The position numbers and the translations under genes were made by a program. From Phascolarctos cinereus (taxonomy: Eukaryota; Chordata; Mammalia; Diprotodontia; Phascolarctidae), in assembly GCF_002099425.1 (NCBI RefSeq), contig NW_018343953.1, positions 7,033,501-7,097,500 of the forward strand: DNA of 64,000 nt, in the 5' to 3' direction. Below are positions 33,735-44,132 of the stretch, in pieces; the stretch's first letter is position 1, and the number at the start of each line of letters is the position of its first letter. The notes beneath the pieces are model-generated. The model saw only the letters and a list, made by a program, of their open reading frames with translations, had not been told where the DNA came from and made no database searches.

Positions 33735-34857
33735 TTTTAAAAATAGATTTTTATTGATATCTTTTGTTTTGACATATTTACATTTTTCAGTGTATTTTCT
33801 CCTCCCCATTTATAAAAGCCATACTCTATAACAAAGAATAAAGGGGTAGGGGTGGGGGGTAACAAGCCCAGAAATGCCAACAAAAACATAAAGCTTGTTA
33901 TTATATGCACTGTTTTATATGCATAGAGCCCCACCTATGGAAAGGAGGAAGGGAGGAGTTTTCTCACCACTCTTCTTAGGGGTCAAGCTTGGTCATTATA
34001 ATTTGGTAGATTCGGTTTCAGTTTTATTGTTGTTTTTTCCACTTATATTGTTGAAGTTATTACGTATATTGTTTTCCTGTTTGTGCTTTCTTTACTTTAT
34101 ATATTTAATGTAAGTCTTCCCAGTCTTCATAATATTCATAGTTTTCATTGTTTCTTACAATGAAGTAACATTCCACTAATTCATGTACAAAAATGTGTTT
34201 AGTCATTTCCCAATTTATGAACATCTACTTTATTTCCAGTTCTTTGCTACTACAAAAAGAGTTCTCATAAACATTATGTAAATGAGGCTTTTCTTTTTAT
34301 TTTTTTATACCTTGGAATATACATAGGAGTGGGATCTCTGGGTCAAAATCTCTGGGATTTCTTACCATAATTCAAAATTGTGTCCTATCTTTATACAACC
34401 ATTCCAACATTGACTATTCCCATATTTTGTCAACTTTGCCAACTTGTTGGATTTGAGGTAAAATCTCAGAATTGTTTTGGTTTACATTTTTCTTATAATT
34501 AGTGATCTGAAGTATTCTTTCATGTGATTTTAATAGTCTATAATTCTTTTAAGAACTATTTGCTCATATTCTTTGACCATTTATCTGTTGGCAGAATAGC
34601 TTTTGATAATACATGTTTCTATTATATGCTTATATATCTTAGGTATCAGACACATCATATATACATACAAATATATGAGAGAAAGATTTTTTTCTTATTT
34701 GATTTTTCCTTCTAATCGTATTAATTTTGTTCATGAAAAAACTTTTAAATTTCACGTAACTGAAATTATCTATTTTATGTTTCTTTCCCTTATTTGAGGA
34801 GAATTCATTCTCTACCTGTGAAAGATACCTGATCTTGTTCTCTTCTCATTTTAATAT
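33735..34857 (-). repeat. L1 LINE 3' end (antisense), different subfamily
   Basis: Inverted 3' UTR and ORF2 end: 'aagtcttcccagtcttcata', 'aaaaatgtgtttagtcattt', 'gagtgggatctctgggtcaa', 'aattgttttggtttacattt'. The text differs enough from the copy at 24.4 kb to suggest another L1 group. Confidence 0.82.
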
Positions 34858-35014
34858 TTTTTAAAGGTGGAGTACCTGCAAGTGCAGACATTGTTATAGA
34901 AGGTAAAATTGAAGGACTTGTGCTTGCTCCTTTCTGCCCCTTACTGATGAATAAGGGCCGAGCTGAATCCCTCCCAGGCTTTTCCTTTCTCCTCCCAGGC
35001 AGGTGGTTTAGGGT
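34858..35014. other. Unassigned sequence
   Basis: Short moderate-GC stretch between the L1 and hAT elements. Confidence 0.4.
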
Positions 35015-35207
35015 AGAGGTGTCAATCAAGCTGCCTTTGTGTGGCATGCACCAACAATACTCCCAACCTAACTTAGATTAAAACAATTGGAAATTATTTT
35101 TAAAAATAAATGAAAATACAATAAAACACAGATCACATTACATTTTAAAACTAAGTCTATATGCACTTGCAGGGATTAAAGCTTAACACCATTGGTTTAG
35201 AATGTGA
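35015..35207 (-). mobile_element. hAT (Charlie-like) non-autonomous transposon (antisense)
   Basis: Begins 'gtagaggtgtcaatcaag', contains 'agattaaaacaattggaaat' and 'aatacaataaaacacagatc', and ends near 'gcagggattaaagctt'. It is the inverted form of the element at 8279-8425. Confidence 0.78.
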
Positions 35208-35570
35208 TCTTTTCTCCTGTCACCTTCCTCTTCTTTCTAATCACTTTCTCTCTGGAGACTTAATCAGCTGCACAGTTACAATAATTAGCTTGGTTTTTAC
35301 TGTAAGGGAAATATAATGGTCCCTCATGTCCATGTGTTCCCCTACTCTGCTGTTTTAGGGAGTTTATAGTAGAAGAAAAGTTTGTAGTATAATCACTGTA
35401 GCTCAGGGCCCCCACTTGGGTAAATTCATAACATTCAGGCAGAGGTTTGGCCCTCTGCCACAATTTAGAGTTATGTTTACCTTTAGCTAATCTGTGGACT
35501 TTTTATATTTGAGGCCAAAATAAGAATACAGGAAATGATTAAATAAAAGTAATGGGCAGAGGAAAGAAAC
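35208..35570. other. Unassigned sequence
   Basis: Nothing recognised. Confidence 0.4.
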
Positions 35571-35840
35571 AGACATTTATTAAGTGCCTACTATGGGCCA
35601 GACACTTTACTAAGTTCTTTGACATAAAATGAGGATACCTCATTTTATCTTCATAACAAGCCTGGGAGGTAGTTGCTATTATTATCATCCCCATTTTACA
35701 GTTGAGAAAATTAAAGCATATAGAAGTTAAGTGACTTTCCTGGATCATATAATTAATAAGTGTCTGAGGCTGAATTTGAACTCAGGTCTTCCTGACTCCA
35801 AGCCTAGCACTCTATCCACTGTACCATCTATCTGCCTCCC
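35571..35840 (-). repeat. THER1/MIR-type CORE-SINE (antisense), near full length
   Basis: Order on the plus strand: 'tattaagtgcctactatggg', 'ttatcatccccattttacag', 'agttaagtgactttcctgga', 'ttgaactcaggtcttcctga', 'gcactctatccactgtacca'. Confidence 0.85.
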
Positions 35841-36344
35841 TCTACAGGATATTAAGAATTTTTATCACTAGACATGGGAAGGGAAGTTGGGGAAAGAGCA
35901 GGCATTCTTAGAACTTCCTTCAGTCCTTAGAGCGGTGAGTACAACAGTAGTTTCAGACTGAGTCTTCTAGTTTGAGATCATCTTAGGGGGCTGACAGAAC
36001 TTCTTGACCTCTCCTTCCTTGCCATAGGTTGGCCCTTCTTTCATATTCACCTTTCAATTTTTCCTTTCAGTTTGTTTTTTGCTGTTGTTGTTTTTTTGCT
36101 TTCTGGCTCTGCTCTCTAAGTCATGGGCATGACTGATGTTGCAGCTCAGTTCTTCTAAGTCCCTACTATTTGCATAACCCTTTAGGAATTTCTGGGTATG
36201 ACTTAATTCCACTTTTGACCTCAAAGTCCCAATTCACTCTCAGGGCTAAGACAGAATACTCATCCCCTCTGAACTGCAAATTCTAGGATTCCAGTAAATT
36301 TTAAAACCTATATTACAATGGTACGATCATTCAATTTAACATTT
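35841..36344. other. Unassigned sequence
   Basis: No recognised family. Confidence 0.4.
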
Positions 36345-36612
36345 AATTTAATATTCAGTTCACATCCATTTTGAGTTTATTTAGTATATGGTCTATGATA
36401 TTGTTCTAAATCTAATTTCTATCAGACTGTTTTCCAATTTTCCCATTAATTCTTGTTAAATAGTTTTCTCAGGTAATTTCTTTTGGAATTTATTATACAA
36501 TGAGTTGCTGAATTCAATTATTTCTTATTCTTTCTTGAAATTTCCTTTCTTATATCACTACTCCTAAGTTCGTCATGTCCTGTTTATTTCACTAATCTGG
36601 GCTTCAGAGCCT
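36345..36612 (-). repeat. L1 ORF2 fragment (antisense)
   Basis: 'tccattttgagtttatttag', 'ctgttttccaattttcccat' and 'ttgttaaatagttttctcag' match the inverted L1 ORF2 segment that is also seen near 25.8-26.0 kb. Confidence 0.72.
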
Positions 36613-37920
36613 GTGGAGACAGGTTCTGAAGTCTTTAGGGTGATGAAAAAATGTCTCTGTGATCTCAGGTTTTCTTCAGCCTGCCTACTCATCTCTGGAA
36701 TTAACAAGTGACTGACTCAACAACTCACGAAAGCTGAAAATCCCCACATGTGCCAATGTAAAGTCTCCGTAAAGCTTGGTTTTTAAAAAGAAATGTAGTC
36801 ATTCAATCTAGGAAAGAACGTTTAAAAATTGCCGTGACTGTTGACCGCTTGCTCTCTCCCTGTCTTCATGAATTTTAGCAGACACGTTTCTACAGTAATG
36901 TAAAGAGAAGACTCCGTTGGCTGTTTCAGACAGGACCACAAGGGTACGGGGATTCTGCACCTTGTTGGGAAGATTCTAAATCTAGTTTTCCTGGCTCCAG
37001 AACTAAATGTTGTTAGGTCAGCTGATTCACACTAGCCAGATTCAAAAGAGACTGACTGATAAGTCAGGATGCCAGTTTATTAATTTACACTGAAGAATCT
37101 GTCAGGCATATGGAGCTATTTATGCTGGTTGATCTGCATACCCTCTTTCTAACAGGAATCAGGAGGATCCAAAGGTTGCTTGGTGAATGTAAGACTCTTA
37201 TCAAAGGGAGTTGAATGATCTTAAGGCCAAAATGGACTTACTAGGGGCAGAGTGGTTACTGTATTTAAGGTAATAACAATTAATGATTATACAACACAGG
37301 CATTTTGAGGGCTTAACACCAGATATAATCAGAGGGACAGATTTTAGTTAGCATATCCCTAGGTAAGCAGCTCCTTCCCCTCTCCCCTACTTCACCACCT
37401 TATGTGTCACTCCAAGTAACATTGTCTTAGAAAAGTTGCCCATCTTCCCTTATTTCTCTCCCTTCTCTCCCTGCAAAAATCTGCTTCTTCTTGATGCTTA
37501 GAGCTTGGAGATATTTGTAGATGATGATCACTGACAAAAACTGGGGAAAATCTCTAAACATGGGATTAATACAATGAAATAATTTCCCTAACAATTCTAA
37601 CTGTGAAATTCTAACAAAGAAGAATTATGGGAAGTAGATGATTAATGATATCTCTTTGTGGATCCCTGGAAACAGCTGATCTCACTGCAAACAAACAATA
37701 AATGGCACAGTTCTTCCAGATGAAATTTATAATCCTCACCATAATTATCATCAGCTAAAAGCATTGATTAACACAGACCTTTTAATAGTGAGACTTTCCA
37801 TTTGGTCCATGGCTGGTTGAGAATACAGGGGTGAGCTATATTCCCATTGGGAGCTAGATGAAGTTTCTAACATGCACTGGAAGAAATGAAGGCACAAAGA
37901 TTTTTTTTTCCCTGAATTCC
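36613..37920. other. Repeat-free unique block with a local CpG cluster
   Basis: About 1.3 kb with no recognised repeat, which is unusual here. Eight CpGs lie between 36728 and 36948 (36728, 36768, 36819, 36833, 36846, 36885, 36915, 36947), in a window that is otherwise CpG-poor. No long open frame or splice-flanked exon was recognised. Confidence 0.5.
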
Positions 37921-37924
37921 TTAG

Positions 37925-38030
37925 GCTCCTAGGAAATTAGTCAAGTAGTAGAGAGAGTATTACTTGGAATCAGGAAGACCTGGTTTTTAGTTCTGCCTCT
38001 GATAGATACTGGCTGTGTGACTATTGTGAA
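37925..38030 (+). repeat. MIR SINE fragment
   Basis: 'gagtattacttggaatcagg', 'tagttctgcctctgatagat' and 'ggctgtgtgactattgtgaa'. Confidence 0.65.
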
Positions 38031-38578
38031 CCCTGACCCCCATGAACCCTAATTTGAAACAGTCTGCTCTAAAAGACAAATGAAATTGGGGTACATGTGT
38101 CCACAGTTTAATTTCTCAAGGTGGCTTGACATGCATTGCATGGGAATTCAGTCCAAAACTGTGCCCCCCTAAGAGGGCCAGTTCAGAACTGGCTCAGTTT
38201 GGGATTTTGGAGTACAGCCTTCTATCCCCTTCAAGAGTAAGTGTTCCCAGGGGATGCCAATCAACCATGATTGGTCAGCATAATAGAGGTAGGTCATATT
38301 AAGATGAGGTCTTGAGTACATGCTTTAAGATCACAGTCCACTGCGGCCCCAAATATTGCCCACCATCAAAGGAAATATCACCCCAGTGTTGGAAGTCTGT
38401 CTCCACCCAAACCTGAGTAGGATAAAATAAGTTCAGGCCTGGGTTGGAGTTTGACCAAGATAAGAAGATCCAATGCAATCTCATCATCAGGGATGTCCTT
38501 CTGAAGAACTTTGGTCAAAAGGCTGACCTCCAGGGAGCTCTGAGTCTCCAGTACACAGATTACCAAGAGAAATTATTT
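38031..38578. other. Unassigned sequence
   Basis: Overlapping short open frames at 38.3-38.6 kb match no known protein that I recognise. The block may be an old dispersed repeat. Confidence 0.35.
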
Positions 38579-38722
38579 TTAACACTGTGCAAGTCACTCA
38601 TCTTTTCAATGCTGGAAGCAACTCTTTAAGACTATAAGTGACAGAGAGGTCCCCAGCAGTTGCCTACAGAGGGAGCTTACACTATGGGAGTTCTCCACAC
38701 TAATGAAATCACAGGCCTGTAT
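38579..38722 (+). repeat. SINE 3' region, MIR/THER2-like
   Basis: 'gtgcaagtcactcatctttt', 'agcaactctttaagactata' and 'gttctccacactaatgaaat' resemble a mammal-wide CORE-SINE 3' part. The subfamily is uncertain. Confidence 0.55.
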
Positions 38723-38735
38723 TTTTTTTTCTGAC

Positions 38736-39002
38736 TGTAACCTGGGGTTCAAGACTAGTTCATTTATATAAGGTTCCTCATTAATGGAGAGAATGATTAC
38801 TAGAAGCTGTATGTCTACATGAGGGATAGAGGTGGCAAGACCTTGTATGTCCCCTCCCCAAGCTGGAAGCAAGAAACTCTCTCAAGCTCTTGCCATCTCT
38901 GTCTCTCAAGCAAACACCTATGAAGCTTTGAGTAATCATTTTTCCCCCCCACCAATGAGGAGAACATTATGTAAATGTACCAGACTCAAACCCCAGGTTA
39001 CA
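38736..39002. repeat. 267-bp long inverted repeat (foldback element)
   Basis: The left end TGTAACCTGGGGTT (38736) is the exact reverse complement of the right end AACCCCAGGTTACA (39002). The arms stay similar for about 110 bp: 'aatgattact.gaagct' and 'gaggtggcaaga' in the left arm pair with 'agctttgagtaatcatt' and 'tcttgccatctct' in the right arm. The turn is near 38865. A foldback DNA transposon is the simplest reading. No family name is recognised. Confidence 0.8.
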
Positions 39003-39004
39003 TT

Positions 39005-39172
39005 AGGATTTTCAGTGCTAAGGAAGCCTGGAGATCAGCTGGTCTAATCATTCATTTTATAGATGTGGAGAGCCAGAGTGATTAAGTGATTGACTCAGGA
39101 CCCTACAACCACTGAGGAACAAAGTCCAGAAGTGAATCCAGGTCTCAACTCCAAATCTATTGACCTTTTCAC
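39005..39172 (-). repeat. Old MIR-like SINE (antisense)
   Basis: 'cattcattttatagatgtgg', 'gattaagtgattgactcagg' and 'agtgaatccaggtctcaact' follow the inverted SINE order. Confidence 0.55.
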
Positions 39173-39253
39173 TATGCAGGATGAGAGCAGTAATCTGACT
39201 TATGCCATTGTCACTGTCCCTGCTAGCAGCTTGAACTGGATCCTAAGGTATCT

Positions 39254-39316
<63 letters not shown>
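39254..39316. repeat. (GA)n microsatellite
   Basis: About 31 nearly perfect GA units. Confidence 0.97.
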
Positions 39317-39317
<1 letters not shown>

Positions 39318-39347
39318 TGCAAATGATTCTCTCAAGATCTCATTCTT

Positions 39348-39497
39348 GGGGCAGCTAGGTGGTACAGTAAATAGAGCTCCAGCCTTGGAGTCAGGAGGAC
39401 TTGAGTTCAAATCTGACCTCAGACATATTATACTCACTAGCTGTGTGACCCTGGACAAGTCACTTAACTCCAACTGCCTCACCAAAAATTAAAAAAA
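39348..39497 (+). repeat. tRNA-headed SINE with target-site duplication
   Basis: 'ggggcagctaggtggtacag' to 'aactgcctcaccaaaaatt'. The flanks atctcattctt (39337-39347) and atctcattttt (39498-39508) match at 10 of 11 bases. Confidence 0.92.
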
Positions 39498-39596
39498 ATC
39501 TCATTTTTATATTCTTATCTTCTTGTCTTCTCACATGATCTTGCTGTGACATCTTGCTCTTCCCTATCCCAACTCCTAACCTCAGCCAGTAATTCC

Positions 39597-39807
39597 TTTC
39601 CCTTAGAACAGGGCACCATGGATAGATTTCAGGGTGTCTGTGAAGGTGTACAGGGAAAAATATTTACATCTTTAATTTCCCTAACCTCTAACTGAAATGT
39701 AACATTTCTTTCCATTGCAAATGTATGCAATAATTCTGAGAAGGGGTCTATAGGCTTCACTAGGCCACCAAAAAAGTCTATGATACAAAAAAGTTAAAAA
39801 CCCCTCC
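39597..39807 (+). mobile_element. Probable hAT-type non-autonomous DNA transposon
   Basis: 'gatttcagggtgtctgtgaa', 'aacctctaactgaaatgtaa', 'tctgagaaggggtctatagg' and 'aagttaaaaacccctcc' follow a mammal-wide medium-reiteration element ending in a 'gttaagaacccctg'-type inverted repeat. Confidence 0.55.
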
Positions 39808-40530
39808 CTTCACATAGTAAGTGGTAAGGGTTAGTGAAGTAAGCTAAAGGGCACTCCACTGCCCCAGGACAGTATTCTTTTGCCGTGATAGAGTAAGGTT
39901 GTCTCTGAGGTCTTGGGTTCTATAGCTGAATAGGTCTGAAAATCACTGTATTGACAAAGCATCTGCACTTTAGCAAGACAAACAGGATACACTGCTATTG
40001 AACACGCAACTCAAAGCAGAGAGTCCCCAAAGTAAAGATTGTCTGGGTATACCTAGAAAGACTAGTTCCTGAAGAACAAGCCTTTCCACAGGGAACACAG
40101 ATGAAGATGGATTTGATTTTTCCACTGGAGTGGCTTCTTGCAGCGCTGATTGTATTTGTGGACTGACTATTAGACTTGTGGTCAGTTTCATTTATGGAAA
40201 GGCAGAGGAAGCAACAGTCTGGAAGGAAAGCAAACGACTTCTTAGGAGCAATGTCTGCTGTGAAGGAAGCGGTTAAATGCTACAGAAAGAGCTATATAGC
40301 AAAGGGTGGGGCTTAGTTTGTAACCCAAAAGGCACTCGAAGAATATTGTTCCTCTCTCACCTATAGTCTTGCTTTAGCAAACAGTGTCAAATAAAAAGCA
40401 GGTTCAGTATAATAGGAGAAAATAAGATTAGAGGCAGGAAATTTTAGTCCATAGCAAGGTTTGTCTCTTAAGAGTCCTCATGCTGTATTGCAAAGTAGCA
40501 CATGACATAGACCTTTCCGACACAAGAACT
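39808..40530. other. Unassigned sequence
   Basis: About 720 bp with no recognised repeat or gene. Confidence 0.4.
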
Positions 40531-40534
40531 CCTA

Positions 40535-40660
40535 CATGTTTACTAGCTGTGTAACTTTTTGGCAAATTATTTAAGCTCTCTCAAACTTAGTTTCCTCATC
40601 CATAAAATAGGGATAATAATGCATTACTTACCTCATGGGTAACTTACTTACCATGGAAGG
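40535..40660 (+). repeat. MIR SINE
   Basis: 'actagctgtgtaactttttg', 'cttagtttcctcatccataa' and 'tagggataataatgcattac'. Confidence 0.8.
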
Positions 40661-40724
40661 TTGTTTCTTGCCCAAGATCACCAAACTACCTGACTCACAT
40701 CTGTACAGACTTGTAAGGCCTTGA

Positions 40725-40830
40725 AAGTCCTTTCCTTGTCACAGTCCTGTGAGGTCAAGTAATACATTATTATCCCCATTTTATAGATGAGGAAACTGGA
40801 GTACTTTGAACTAAATGATCACTAAAACTC
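40725..40830 (-). repeat. MIR SINE fragment (antisense)
   Basis: 'acattattatccccatttta' then 'gatgaggaaactgg'. Confidence 0.7.
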
Positions 40831-40997
40831 CTAAAATACAATAAAAATAACTGCTCAATACAAAGTGACCAGAATCAAGTAGAACATAAAATACATACAT
40901 AACACACTTGAGGACTGGGTCCTTTATTCTCCTCTCCAACTGCCTACTCATCTCTCCTTCCTTAGTTCTTCAAGCTGAATGTACGAGGGCCATTACA

Positions 40998-42860
40998 ATC
41001 AATCAATCAATTTCAATAATAAGCATTTATTAGGCACCTCTTATGTGCCAGGCACAGTACTAAGTGCTTGGGATACAAAAAGAGACAAAAGACAGCCCTT
41101 GCCCTCAAGGAGCTTACAATCTAATGGGGGAGACAACATGCAAACAAATATATACAAACATGCTAAATACAGGATAATAGGAAATGATTAACAAAAGAAG
41201 GCACTAGAATTAAAAGGGGTTGGAAAGAGCTTCCTTTAAAGATAAAATTTAAGTTGGAACTTAAAGGAAGCCATGGAAGTTGGTAGGCAGAGTTAAAGAC
41301 GGAGAGCATTCCAGACATTGGAGATAGCCCAAAAAAAATGCTAGGAGCTGAGAGACGGATTATCTTGTTCATGGAATAAGCCAGTGTCACTGAATTGAAG
41401 AGTGCATAAAAGGGATTAAGATATAAAGCGACTGAAAGGTAGGAAGCGGTGACACTGTGAAGAGCTTTGAATGCCAAACACAGCATTTTGTATTTGATCC
41501 TAGATGTCATAGGGAGCCACTGGAGTTTATTGAGTATGTGTGCGGGGTAGGGGTTGGGGAGTGGGGTGACTTGGTTAGACCTGCACTTTAGTAAAATCTC
41601 TTTGGAAGCTGAATGGAGGATGTATAGGAGTGGGGAGAGGCTTGAGGCAGGCAGAACCATCAGCAAGCTATTGCAATAGTCCAGGCACGAAATGATGAGG
41701 GCCTGTACTAAAGTGATGGCAGTATCAGAGGAGAGAAGGAGATATATTTTGGAGATGTAATGGTGAAATCGACAGGCTTTGGCAACAGCTTATATATGAG
41801 GAGTGAGAAACAGTGAGGAGTTGAGGATGACTCCTAGACTGTATATCTGAGAGGCTGGGAGAATGGTGTTACCCTCTGCTGTCATAAGGGAGGTAGGACA
41901 GAGTGTAGAGAGAAAGAATGAATTCTGTTTTGGACATGTTGAGTTTAAGATGTCTACTGGACATCCAGTTTGAGATGTTGGAAAGGCAAGATGAAGTCAG
42001 TAGAGAGTTTGGGGTAGGACAGGCAGATTTGAGAATCATCAGCATAGAGATGGTAATTAAATTCAAGGGAGCTAATAAGATCAACCAGAGAAAAGCATGT
42101 CAAGGAGAGATAAGAGAGTGATCAACAGTGTTAAAGGCTGCATAGAGGTCAAGGAGAGAGATAGTCAAGAAAAGGTCATTCATCCAGCAACCTAGAGACC
42201 ATTGATACCTTTGGAGAGAGCAGTTTAAGTGGAATGATAAAGCCAGAAGCCAAATTGTAAAGGGTTTAAAAGAGTAAGAAGAGGGAACGTAGAGGCATCT
42301 ATTGTAGATGGCCTTTTCAAGGTCTACAAAGGGCAGAAGAGATGTAGGATTAAAATTGAATGGGAGGGAAAGATCAAGGGAGGTTTTTGTTTTTTGTTTT
42401 TCAGAATAGGAGAGACAGGAGCATGTTCACAGTCAGTTGGGAATGAACCAATAGAAAGGGAGAGATTGAAAATAAGTGAAAGAGTGGAGAAGACAGAGGG
42501 GTAAACGTGTTGGAGGAGAGGATGAAATGGAATTACTTGAATAAGTAGAGGGGTTAGCCTTGGTAAGGAGTAAAGTAAGGCCACTACATCACGTGAGAGG
42601 GGTAAAAGAGGATAGTGGTAAAAGTCATCTGAGTGATAGAAGAAGATTACAGAGAATGTTCTTAACTTTTTTTTTCTATAAATCACGAGGGAAGGATCTC
42701 AGCTGAGAGGGTGGGTAGTGGAGGAATCATGGAAGGTTTGAGGAGAGATAAAGAGCTGTTATGGAGAGTGGGATAGTGAGTTGATAAGGGAGGTATGGTA
42801 GAATTGCCTAGCAGCAATGAGGGCCCAGTTTTGGAGCAGGGAGAAATCCTTTAGGGTAGA
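40998..42860 (-). repeat. Longest L2 LINE copy (antisense, 5'-truncated)
   Basis: About 1.9 kb from the 3' end ('aatcaatcaatcaatttcaa', an inverted TTGATTGATTG tail) into the RT domain. On the minus strand, in order: an N-terminal RT stretch with SLSIGSFPTDCEHAPVSPIL (about 42.4-42.5 kb), a palm-side stretch with ISNWMSSRHLKLNMSKTEFI (about 41.9-42.0 kb), and the C-terminal stretch LQWLPMTSRIKYKMLCLAFK followed by ALH (about 41.45 kb). These are hallmark L2-clade motifs. The pieces lie in separate frames, so the copy is dead. A mild purine bias on the plus strand comes from this antisense placement. Confidence 0.95.
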
Positions 42861-44103
42861 TGAAGATGCTTGGTTTGGCCTCTTGCCACCTTCCCTCAGG
42901 AGACATACTGTTCTCAGCAGGAGATGGAAGGCATGAGACGTACCATGACCATCATAGATTTGCTTAAAGCCAGAATTTAGTCTTCTATCTCAATTCTTTT
43001 TATACAATTATAATGCCACCTATGGTATATATATCCTCTTTTAAATGGTGAGTCCCTAGAATATGTACCCTACATTCAACATACTCTTTATGCCTACATC
43101 CATTCAAAAGATGCTAGCCCACAAGCCCCAATCATTGTGTTTACATTTTTCCCTGGTCAATCAGATAATACAATCAGTTCAAAGCAAAGAAATTTAATGA
43201 AATGTCATAGTAAGAAGATTTTCAATAGAATATTGCCACACACCTCATAGCCACAAGGTACATATACCACCAGTGGGAGAAGGATCGTGCATAGAAGTCT
43301 CTCATGATGGGCAACTTACACCTCTGATGCTTCAAAGACTGTGATATCTTCCAGTGAACTCATATTGTTTTCTGGCAATGTCACTGAGCTGCTCTCACCC
43401 AGTGATATCATTTCACTGCTTTCACCAAGAGTGCTCCTTGCTGTCAAGGGTCTCTGTTGGGCATATTGCTCCATTGGGCTTATGGGCTTCATTTGACATG
43501 TTGCTCTGTTGAGCTTGTTTTTACTGGCACATTCATCTCTTCAGAGCCTTACGATCTAAATGAAAAGGAACAAATAAAGAATAAACAAGCTAACTAGAAA
43601 AGAGACCAGTACAGGGGATTAATGTCTTAGTCCTGACTCTGGAAAAATCTCACTGCATCAGAGTTATGGATTCCTGGTTCTTCTACTCTTCCTGCAGCCA
43701 CTGCTTCACAGAATCATTTCAAGGCCTCCAGCAAGCTTTCATGACTTATCTCTCAACACTGGCTCCTAATCTCTACAGGTTATCTCTCTACCTCCAATTG
43801 CTTTTTCTGACATTCCACCGGTTTTATTTCTGCCTTCTTTCTGCTAGCTTCCTTATTCTCCAAGGTCAAGCTACCAAAGAACAACTGAATCCCTTGGAGT
43901 GTAAACTGCTGGCCTGAAGGCAGCTTCCCAGCGCACAGTCCATGGCCAAGCCAAGATCAATTATATAATGGTCATCTGAGAAGATTTCACAAACTCTCTC
44001 TGGGAATTTTTCTGATTTTACCATTTGTCTTTTTTAGATAATAAAATTAATCTCTATTTACCCAGCACTATTGAAATATCCTAGCACTCAAAGCCTATGT
44101 GCA
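42861..44103. other. Unassigned sequence
   Basis: About 1.2 kb without a recognised family. One 83-codon open frame at 43666-43917 has no similarity that I recognise and no supporting context. Confidence 0.35.
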
Positions 44104-44132
44104 CGTGCACACACACACACACACACACACAA
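44104..44132. repeat. (CA)n microsatellite
   Basis: About 11-12 perfect CA units. Confidence 0.95.

Noticed and set aside
41163-41666. 167-codon minus-strand open frame, the longest in the window
   Set aside because: It carries the L2 reverse-transcriptase C-terminal motif and lies within an L2 copy.
43666-43917. 83-codon open frame as a small gene
   Set aside because: No similarity, no splice or promoter evidence, and the length is within chance expectation for this much sequence.
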